From contig OZ345367.1 in the NCBI GenBank assembly GCA_977006965.1, positions 1,984,001-2,048,000 of the forward strand: 64,000 nucleotides of DNA, in the 5' to 3' direction. Under the pieces are notes generated by a model that was given only the letters and a program-made list of their open reading frames with translations, had not been told where the DNA came from and ran no database searches. Below are positions 56,420 through 64,000 of the stretch, in pieces. This stretch comes from Phymatolithon calcareum (Eukaryota; Rhodophyta; Florideophyceae; Hapalidiales). The position numbers and the translations under genes were made by a program. The first letter of the stretch is position 1; each line of letters starts with the position of its first letter.

Positions 56420-57138
56420 GGGGGACTAACCTGGAGCACACTTTGACGAAATTGTCAACCTCATAATCGCTCCCAACACATATATTGGCAAGGCACATCG
56501 ACGGGCAAGTTCCTCACGCTTTACTGCTACAAGAAGCACCGGGAAAAATCCTTCGAGCGGAGAAGCTGCTTGTGGAGCCGGATGTCATCGAAAGTGACAT
56601 GCTGCGGTGTGTTGTTAGCAGCGAAGAGACACCATTCCATGTGGTAGTTGTCAGCGACTACCGCGCTGCACGCTCTTTCCGCCACTTTGAAGAGCACCAG
56701 CGGCCAAGTAGCCACGTCGTCGCTGCGCTTTTGTACGCTTCGAGACTCTTGGCGCAACATCGGGTCGCGTTCGACCCGTGAAACAAGAAATGGTTTGGGG
56801 ACGCATGGGTGTTGAGAACGTGGGCCAAGCAAGATGAGTGCAGCATCACTCGCGTTGCAGTCACTGGTGACCAGCTAGTACAGGATGATTTGGTGCCGTT
56901 TGACCTTGTCGCTAAGTCGGGCCGCAAGCGCAAGAGGCCCTACTTGCCGGCCGAAATGAGGGTCAGTCACTGCTATTCGTGCGGAAACACCAGTCAGTTC
57001 TCGCAGACATGCGCCAAGCTGAACAGCCACAATATCGACAAGGCGGCTCAGTGCCTGATAATTGACCTCACCGCCTGCGATGATGGAGATGCTACTTACG
57101 ACGAGGAGCTAGAGCATAGAGAGTGGCGCACGAAATAA
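56420..57138 (+). pseudogene. MULE transposase C-terminal remnant in MULE-3
   Basis: Frames 56485-56781 and 56809-57138 cover VVSDYRAARSFRHFEEHQRP (SWIM region, Cys lost) and HCYSCGNTSQFSQTCAKL (knuckle with His changed to Gln), ending IIDLTACDDGDATYDEELE. It is homologous to the MULE-1 and MULE-2 remnants. Confidence 0.75.
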
Positions 57139-57197
57139 TTTTTTTTTTGACAAGTTTAATTTTATAGAGTGCTCTGTGTATCATAACGAGTAATAGG

Positions 57198-57365
57198 GGG
57201 ATATTTGATGATTTTATTTTTGAGAGCTCCCAAAGCCTCACCTTGGAGTAATGGGGCAGCTCTTGCATAATCTCTACGCTAAAGTCATCTGGCTGCTCAA
57301 AACGTTCTTGATTCGTAATTCTCTCCCAACAAGAGCTCCTGTGAGTCTCTTAAACTAAAACTCAA
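57198..57365 (-). mobile_element. LINE-D 3' scrap in MULE-3, 168 bp
   Basis: 16-bp duplications CATAACGAGTAATAGG (57182-57197) and CATAACGATTAATAGG (57366-57381), one mismatch. The minus strand reads AGGCTTTGGGAGCTCTCAAA then AATAAAATC at its 3' end. Confidence 0.88.
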
Positions 57366-58284
57366 CATAACGATTAATAGGTTTTGCAAGGGGTGCCGAT
57401 TTAGAAAATTTTACCACCATTTTCGGTCCATGCAGCGAATTTCCTCTATAAAATTTCCTTGGATCCTTAGTTTTCTCGTCCGCCATTCTCGTAGGCGTTT
57501 CGTGAGCTGCAGAAAGATAGGGAGCATCAGAGAAAGCCTTGCCCATATCTTTGGAAGTCTGTGGGGCTTTTAAATAAACTTGAATTTTAAAGAAGCACTT
57601 GAGCACAACATTGTATCGGAAAGAATATGAACAAGTTTTTGCCGGCTCAGTGCTCCTTCGGGAGCGTACGGACAGAAGTGGGCGGTGCAGGCGTCGCGCC
57701 ATACCCGGTCCCCGTTTTGGGAAACCAGCGGTCATAACGGATCGCCACGAATAGCTGGTCTGCGGCGACATTATTGAACAGCACGTGGACCTTCCGTGAG
57801 GTTCTACAAAGCTGAGCGCGGGAAAGTTAAAAAACTCTTCTTTTGTTCTGAACTGTTCATTGCTGTTTTGCGACACACATGTGGGACAAAATAGGTATGA
57901 TATTTGCATGGAAACCTCGAACAGGAATCGTTTTGCCCCTCGCACACGTCCTCGAAGTCACTTACCTCGGACTATCCCTAGTGTCTAGTCTAATGAAATT
58001 ATCCCTCAATGGAGGGTAGGAGATTCATTTAAATTTTTGTATATGAAACTACTCGCTATCGAGCACGTCAAGAGCGCCAGACTCATGGCTGTCTTCAACA
58101 TGCTTAGTGCAAAAGTTATTTCCTGTAGAAGTACCACAAATGTATATGGTGGCACTGCCAAGCAAATTACGTGATGAGCACACAAGTGTCGTCCTCTTGA
58201 GTTTACCAACTCTGCAGTTGTTTTTCGAGCGAAAGTAGTCATCATGACATCCGCAGTCTTCCTCTTCTTTTTCTTGGGAGTATA

Positions 58285-59107
58285 GTGGGTTCCAAAAACG
58301 CTCTAGAAAGCAGATGCATGTTCTGGGGCGGCTGAACGTCGACTAATAGTGCGTGGGTCAAATGAGACATCGACGATTTTCTCGGCAAGCACTTTGCAAT
58401 TCTTTTTCTGCGTCATGTGCTGTTGAAGATCTGGATTGGGATATATATTGATTTTATTTTAAAAGCTCCCAAAGCCTCAAGTTGAGTAACAGGGCAGGAT
58501 CTGGATGGGCAAAAGATAACAAAATCTAGCTAATAATCACCCAAATCGCTCTCAGCGCCGAACTCAATCCTTGCAACGAGGACGAAGATTCCGAAAAACC
58601 TAATCACTGTAGACTTTTTAGCCCCATTCTTCTCAGCTTTGCGGAAGTGCGAGAAGTAATTTTTCAAAGTTGACCTTGAGGAAGCATCGTTGTGGCACAA
58701 AACGGAGATTTCTTATCCGAAGATAGGTATTCAACTTCAGACGAAGTACGGTTGTGCCACAACGATGCTTCCTAAAGGACAACTTTGAAAAATTACTTCT
58801 TGCACGTCCGCAAAGCTGAGAAGAATGGGGCAAAAAATGTCTACAGTGACATAGGTGATTAGGTTTTTCGGAATCTTCGTCCTCGTTGCAAGGATTGAGT
58901 TCGGCGCTGAGAGCGATTTGCGTGATTATTAGCTAGATTTTGTTATCTTTTGCCCATCCAGATCTTCAACAGCACATGACGCAGAAAAAGAATTGCAAAG
59001 TGCTTGCCGAGAAAATCGTCGATGACTCATTTGACCCACGCACTATTAGTCGACGTTCAGCCGCCCCAGAACATGCATCTGCTTTCTAGAGCGTTTTTGG
59101 AACCCAC
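58285..59107. mobile_element. 823-bp foldback element with TA flanks
   Basis: Arms of about 370-400 bp are inverted copies of each other: GTGGGTTCCAAAAACGCTCT at the left end and its inverse at the right, meeting near 58720. TA dinucleotides flank both ends (58283-58284, 59108-59109), as in Tc1/mariner-type insertions. The arms are about 95% identical by eye. The left arm carries a 57-bp LINE-D insertion absent from the right arm. No coding. Confidence 0.88.
58441..58497 (-). mobile_element. 57-bp LINE-D tip in the foldback
   Basis: Flanked by GATCTGGATTGGG (58428-58440) and GATCTGGATGGG (58498-58509). The minus strand reads TTTGGGAGCTTTTAAAATAA, then AATCAATATATAT. The right arm of the foldback shows the empty site. 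Confidence 0.9.
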
Positions 59108-60879
59108 TAGAGCTTGCGGCTCAGACGTAGGCGAGAGAGTCCGAAAGATGGAGTTTGTAGCTTGTGAAGCATGAATTTTGTGCACTTCTGAGGAGCTTCT
59201 GATGGCGGCTGTGGATGATAAACTGGCATTTCGCAAAGAATATTGGCAAGGATGGTCACTATAAGCAGTCCAGGGCGGTACCGCGCTTTGCAATTCTTGG
59301 CTCGATTCAAGTTGGTGAGCTTCTGCAATGCCATCGTAAGCATTCCCTGCCTTGGCTTTGAAATATTGACTGTCTACATGTTCATCTTCTTCCGTGGATA
59401 CCGTAATAGGACCTTTTTCAACCGACGTTACATGTTAGCTCGACCAATGATGTTTTCGACGAATACTTCCTGAACTATACCGTTCACTTTTTTGACGTGG
59501 AAAAGGCTTCACAAAGTCTGGAGCACTCTGCAAGACCGGTCACCGATGCTGTCTTGGTGTGAACGGATATACCGACCACACGGGGCAGGTATTTTCTCAT
59601 GGCATAGCAGGTCTTGCACTTCCGCCTTCGTTTTATAGATTTTTGCGAGCTTTTAAAGTTCCCTCCAATTGAGGTGGTCCGTAAACTAGACATTAGAATC
59701 TGAGCGAGTTACAGAAACGCAGATGCTACAGAAACTTAAGAAGGCAAAGACTGCTCTGTACGAGCTTCAATCATTTGTAGTATTCAAGAAGTGAGTTGGC
59801 ATACAAAAATGTGCCCAGGTGTACAGCCATGTTGGGGGTTACCCTATTCTCCTAACACCGTGCACAGAAAACATTCAGAACGCAACGATGTTGTAGAAAC
59901 ATTCTTCAGAGAAGCCTTCGAGCCTTTGGCACGAGGAGAGACGGATAGAATTCGTCTCCTATGTCGAACCCAAGCCCCTATTCGTCGACGGGAAAATTAG
60001 CTTTCAAAATGTTGAGAAAGACTGAGGCGAAAGAAGGAGAGTTACTGGAGGAAATGCCAGAGAGAAGACACGCGAAAGACCTCCAAGACACAAGTAATGA
60101 CATCGCAGCGATCGAAAGCAGAGAACAGCTTGATGAACCTATGAAACGTATAGTAGCTAAAGAGTCTGCAGAAGCACTTCGATCAACATTCCTGACAAGG
60201 AAGGAGAGAGACTTGAATCGAAGAGCTAGAGGAAAATTAACAGAACTTGTTCCACATGATCTAGGCATACCCAGATCAGTGCATTATGTGTGTACAAAGT
60301 AGCACGGTAATTTTGTTCTGCGTATATGCAACATTACCGGATATGGACTATGATTCCGTGTTCATCCCAATTGGGATTTCGGTGCGCCTTCCTGCGCACG
60401 CCTAATTTGTGGTACCCGATTTGGATTGGCATGCAAACAACTAGATACCATTTTGTGCCTCACAGAGTATATAAGATGGTTTGTTGTTACAGCAGTCGCA
60501 AAATAGGCAGAGTTGATTCATTCCAGAAGCTGAATGTGCTCTCGCTGCTATTAACAGCCGTAGAACGCTTGCGGAAGATTTCCGCAAGTATTTACAGCGC
60601 TGTAGGCGGATAGATTCGGCAACAAAGTCAGGCAGCACATGGAGACGCTGGCGCAGAACGTAATCTACGAACTCAAAGAAGAAGAGAAAGCGGCAACCGA
60701 CAAGATACTAGATGACGTTTTGCCCTTCAGCAAAAACATCGATGAGATTATGCTGAATGAAGAAGGCTTGTGCTGAAACAAGAAGCGACGCTTCGGAAAC
60801 TTTTAGCACAAATTATCAAAAACTATCGTGCTCATTTATAGAATACCATACATAAGAGAAGAGCTGCGCTACTGTCGGT

Positions 60880-60978
60880 ATCACTGTAGGAAGCAACAGA
60901 AAATGCGAAGCTGCTCTAGTGTTGGTCTGTGTTGGCGTTGAGGGTTTCCAAAATAAAAACATGCAGTTCCTTCCCCCT
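60880..60978 (+). mobile_element. LINE-C 3' tip
   Basis: GAAGCTGCTCTAGTGTTGG, then GAGGGTTTCCAAAATAAAAA and CATGCAGTTCCTTCCCCC match the LINE-C end and C-rich tail at 35.1 kb. Confidence 0.8.
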
Positions 60979-61880
60979 CGGAGGAATCCTTGTTGTATAT
61001 TTGTATTATCGAGCTCGTGGCTAAGTCGCGTACATTCTTCGTCTTACACGGTGTATGGCGGCGTATTAACTCCAATATTGCGAGAGTGAGGCTTGTAAAT
61101 ATAAAACTTGTCAAAAAAACTAAGGTTTTTGGAGCTATTGGAAGGTCCTGAAAGCGAGTTACAAGATAACGAAACAAGGGTGTCGCTGGCACTTGTGATG
61201 CCCGTCCCCATGACACACCGGTAGCATGGTAGAGGCGTTTGAAGAGTGCCCTGGGGACAATGTTTTGCTTCTCCGTCATCGGCAGTCGCGTAGAGACAAT
61301 GATACAGTTAATATACCGAGATGAGGAGTTTCGGAGCTACAATGGCTCGGTTAATGCATCGAAGTTGGCAGTCACGTGGGACAACGGCACGGATAATGTG
61401 CCAAGTCCAAAGCGCAGATTTCAGGCTAGTTTGAGACAGCATCGGACTCTTCAGAGATCCGGCGCCCAACTCTGGGTGTGAAGACAAGCGGTGGATCGCA
61501 TAAATGGAGATCGGTGCACAGGAAACACTTGAGAAGCTCTTGGGGAGCGCTACGTTATCCAAGGAGGAGCCCTTGCAGTGGGCCCGATCGCCCTTCCGAA
61601 GACTCTCCAACTGAAGCCGAGCTTCGTTGTTTACTGAACTATGCAAAGGTGGAGCCTATATAGCGTGAGATAACCGTCGACGGTAACGTGGCTCTACGAT
61701 AATGCTACTTTTTAACACTACAGTAAGGACATTAGGACACTTGATGTAATCAACGTCGTACCTTACAGTGCCTCTTAGGATTATGTCCATGTGTTTCACG
61801 TGTCGCCATTGATCCAAAGGCCAATATAGCACACGAGTCCAGTCTCAGCACAACACTTGTCCTTCCACCTTCAAGCAAAA
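60979..61880. other. Region without a recognised gene
   Basis: Frames of about 110-130 codons on both strands (60881-61279 and 61308-61646, both minus) lack motifs. Confidence 0.4.
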
Positions 61881-61975
61881 GGCGTGCTGAGGGTGAAAGT
61901 GTAGATTTTCGTTGTAATATTTGCGCTCTGTGCAAAGAACTAGGCTACCACAGTCGGACCTGTAGTGATATTGTG
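61881..61975 (+). pseudogene. CCHC zinc-knuckle fragment
   Basis: Reads CNICALCKELGYHSRTCSD, a C-x2-C-x4-H-x4-C knuckle of the type at the C-terminus of Mutator-like and related transposases. Flanking sequence is frameshifted and gives no further domain. Confidence 0.5.
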
Positions 61976-62099
61976 GTCCCTTCTCCGTTCACTCCGCCCT
62001 TCCTGAGAGTCATAGTTCTGACTTTTAGTTGTCTTTCTGGAAAAAATTGTTAAACTACGCCCTTGGCCAAAACTTTGTGACCGCAATAAAGATGGGTCG

Positions 62100-62830
62100 G
62101 CAATGTGCAGTCAGCCGGTGGAGCCCTCGAGAAAATCGTGTCCTAGAATGCTGCCTGGCCTGACCCATCGCATCTGCAGAACTCGGTTTAGAGTTAGACC
62201 TGGTCAAACCTTCGACTTCCGCTTCCCTAAACTAATCCATAAGAACAGAAAGGGGTTGGCGGGCGGGAGAACAAAAGAAATTAGAAAATATTTCTCTTTG
62301 CCGGCGAGCGGACTGAGACGGATGTTGCACGGTTGCACCTTGGATTCTTGTTGTTGAGATGCACGAGTTTGAGAGTCGTTAGGTGCTATGATTTTGAGCT
62401 CCGAATAATTCGATACATTGGACTTCAGTTGAGTGTTGGTCGCCGGTGGACCGGCTATCGTGGCAGTAACTGAGGGCTCCGAGATGAGTTTGATAAGATC
62501 AAGGACACCGTCGAACGGATCGCGGTGTGGCCAAATGGCACTGTGGTCAAAACTGTATTGTACACGTGGTTTATTGTATACCTTCGACGCGTCGGACATT
62601 CGTCTTCGCCCTTACTTCGATGGTTTGATAAAAGTTCTTCTGTATTCCTAGAAATTGCAATTCGCTCGTTCGAGTCCTTTGAAAAGCAAGAATTGAACTA
62701 TGTTTCGCGAAGGCACACGGATATCACCGTGGAGTTGCCTGCTGCAGCACTGACGAAAGAAATGAACGAACTACCCAGAATGGATCCAGTCCAAGAGCGT
62801 CTGAGAGGCTACCTAGATGTTGTGTAATGT
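62100..62830 (+). other. Unrecognised frames, possible old coding remnant
   Basis: Plus frames 62103-62357 and 62525-62827 end with a charged helical stretch (ALTKEMNELPRMDPVQERLR). No family is recognised; it may be an old transposon tail. An AATAAA lies at 62860. Confidence 0.35.
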
Positions 62831-62959
62831 TCGCTTTGTGTCTCTCAGATATCGTACAATAAAGAAAGGAATAACGGTGTAGTGGCGCCCTTACTAGTAT
62901 GCTCACCATTACAAGCTTGCGTTGCAGACTACCCACCCAAGGTTCTGGGGGGTAATAAA

Positions 62960-63600
62960 AATTTCCCCGGCTCTATCTACTTGCTTAGAAATAATCTACT
63001 TCACGGGTGAGAAAAGCATCAATTGAATACCTTACAATGGGAAACCTACGTTCGCAGTGGCAAGGGATATGTGCATGACAATTGGTAGCGTGGTGGATAC
63101 CAGAGTTGGGCGGGTATTGAAATTAAGCACACCCGCGGGTATGGGTATTTGACCAATCTTTACAGACGGTCCGAGTCTGGGCACGGGTATGACATTGATG
63201 CTGCCATGTTTCCACGGGTGCGATTGATACCCGTGTAATTGAATCATGTCCAGATCTCCAGTATGACAGGGAGATGCGAGAAATGGCTTTTTCAATGATC
63301 TTGGAGTAGTTTGGGCCTATTCGCAAGATTCGCGTATGCACCGGTGCCCCCGTGTAGGTCTTCTGGCCCATCTACGTAACATGAGAAATGAGAACACCGA
63401 GTCAAGTACTGTACCATACCATACATCATACGGTTTACACGACCTTGTCGGACGACATCATGACAGGCAACCTTAACCATCAGCCAAAATCGCCGCGCCG
63501 CGCGTACACTGCGGGCCTTCTGGCCCACACCGGTCCCGACTAGAGGTCTCACTTTAATTTCGACACGTGTAAAAGCGAAGCCCGAGGGCTTATGCGGGCC
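62960..63600. other. Region rich in GGGTAT / ATACCC words
   Basis: Repeated short words (GCGGGTATTG, GCGGGTATGGGTATTTGA, ACGGGTATGACATTGATG, GATACCCGTG) on both strands at 63110-63240 resemble a subterminal transposase-binding array. No ends or duplication were found. Confidence 0.4.
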
Positions 63601-63665
63601 GCCCAAATATCTTAAATCATATTCGTCCTGCCTGCACACCTACACGTCCGCTGCGCACCGCTCGC

Positions 63666-63835
63666 CGCCGGATCGCCTGCACACCTGCCCGCCCGCTGCC
63701 CGATCTCAATCGTGCCCGCCTGCGCTTGCCTCCTTGCTCGTCCGCCTCCCCGCCGGATAGCCTACACATCTGCTCGCCCGTCGCCCGATCTCAATCGTGT
63801 CCGCTTGCGCTTGTCTGTTTGTCTGCCGGCCTGCC
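63666..63835. repeat. Two tandem copies of an 85-bp unit
   Basis: CGCCGGAT starts at 63666 and 63751, and CCCGATCTCAATCGTG recurs at the same offset. Copy 2 is diverged and grades into the octamer array. Confidence 0.8.
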
Positions 63836-64000
63836 CGCCTGTGCCTGCCCGCCTGTGCCTGCCCGCCTGCCCGCCTGCCCGCCTGCCCGCCTGCCCGCCT
63901 GCCCGCCTGCCCGCCTGCCCGCCTGCCCGCCTGCCCGCCTGCCCGCCTGCCCGCCTGCCCGCCTGCCCGCCTGCCCGCCTGCCCGCCTGCCCGCCTGCCC
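63836..64000. repeat. Octamer satellite (CCCGCCTG)n
   Basis: A pure 8-bp repeat from about 63861 to the window end (at least 17 units), preceded by degenerate GTGCCTGCCCGCCT units. It continues beyond the window. The strand is strongly C-rich, G on the other. Confidence 0.95.

Larger units (their letters stand above)
56191..57446 (+). mobile_element. Mutator-like element (MULE-3), 1256 bp
   Basis: Inverted ends of about 75 bp start GAGGAAATTCRCTGCATGGA and share AAATCGGCACCCCTTG. Flanks GCTAAGATTT / TATAAAATTT agree at 7 of 10. It sits in the LINE-A2 3' UTR, whose sequence resumes on the far side. It hosts a 168-bp LINE-D scrap. Confidence 0.88.
50366..57595 (+). mobile_element. Older LINE-A copy (A2), decayed
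   Basis: 5' UTR, ORF1, endonuclease and RT follow the A1 order with many stops and indels. The 3' UTR is split by MULE-3: it resumes at 57447 (TTTCTCGTCCGCCATTCTCG) and ends GGGGCTTTTAAATAAACTT at 57585. Its 5' UTR may also include 44840-45029, with A1 inserted in between. The target duplication was not identified. Confidence 0.85.
57940..60780 (+). pseudogene. Divergent LINE-A relative (A3), split at 58.0-59.7 kb
   Basis: 57950-58000 encodes VLEVTYLGLSLVSS (compare VPEVTYLGVSL). From 59700 the reading resumes with KKAKTALYEL. It then shows EPLARGETDRIRLLCRTQ, AFKMLRKTEAKEGELLEEMP and a tail to NEEGLC at 60775. Most LINE-A post-RT landmarks are present at lower identity. The interrupting 1.7 kb includes the 823-bp foldback and unidentified DNA (frame 58245-58006 minus, unrecognised). 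Confidence 0.72.

Noticed and set aside
63836-64000. Telomere repeat
   Set aside because: The unit CCCGCCTG does not match known telomere motifs of red algae or other eukaryotes, and the window edge is not shown to be a chromosome end.
1-64000. CRISPR arrays, rRNA or tRNA genes, bacterial operons
   Set aside because: No spaced identical repeats, no recognisable rRNA segments, and no tRNA cloverleaf with B-box found by eye. Introns, LINEs and hAT/P/MULE elements indicate a eukaryotic nuclear genome.

Overview
This is eukaryotic nuclear DNA, most likely from a red alga (Chondrus-like Florideophyceae). That assignment is an inference from the mix of transposon families, one compact secreted-protein gene with a single short intron, and the lack of any bacterial operon organisation. 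The window is almost entirely a transposon graveyard. I find one intact-looking host gene (39570-40651), two host genes that can still be recognised as decayed copies split by nested insertions, and a few coding remnants I cannot name.

Layout: 1-195, 5' end of a LINE-A copy that runs off the left edge. 1.0-1.9 kb, LINE scraps. 2117-4519, an hAT transposon with a broken transposase and perfect 8-bp target-site duplications (TSDs). 4.6-7.2 kb, a decayed membrane-protein gene of unknown family. 7404-8606, LINE-B. 8666-11266, a LINE-A copy with a second LINE-A copy inserted in it. 11.4-13.9 kb, a formate-tetrahydrofolate ligase pseudogene cut by an hAT element, which itself holds a LINE-B copy, an 80-bp foldback and a 22-bp P-element relic. 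14.0-22.0 kb, an M20-type metallopeptidase pseudogene cut by three insertions, one of which contains a 5.2-kb P-type element with two convergent genes. 22.9-27.4 kb, unidentified coding remnants. 27529-29611, two adjacent Mutator-like (MULE) elements. 30.3-35.1 kb, a near full-length LINE-C. 38.0-38.7 kb, a cluster of strong hairpins. 39.5-40.7 kb, the secreted-protein gene. 41.5-43.9 kb, LINE scraps in head-to-head arrangement. 43899-44703, a short hAT derivative. 45030-50352, a nearly complete LINE-A. 50.4-57.6 kb, a decayed LINE-A holding a MULE that holds a LINE-D scrap. 57.9-60.8 kb, an older LINE-A relative split by an 823-bp foldback element. The window ends in an octamer satellite.

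The most interesting object is the P-type element at 15973-21215. Its transposase (minus strand) shows P/THAP9-family motifs but no visible N-terminal THAP zinc finger, and it carries a second convergent gene of 375 codons with no recognisable family. Three independent P-type insertions here share CAGGGGAATG termini and 7-bp TSDs. The nested insertions, most with clear TSDs, allow the order of events to be worked out.
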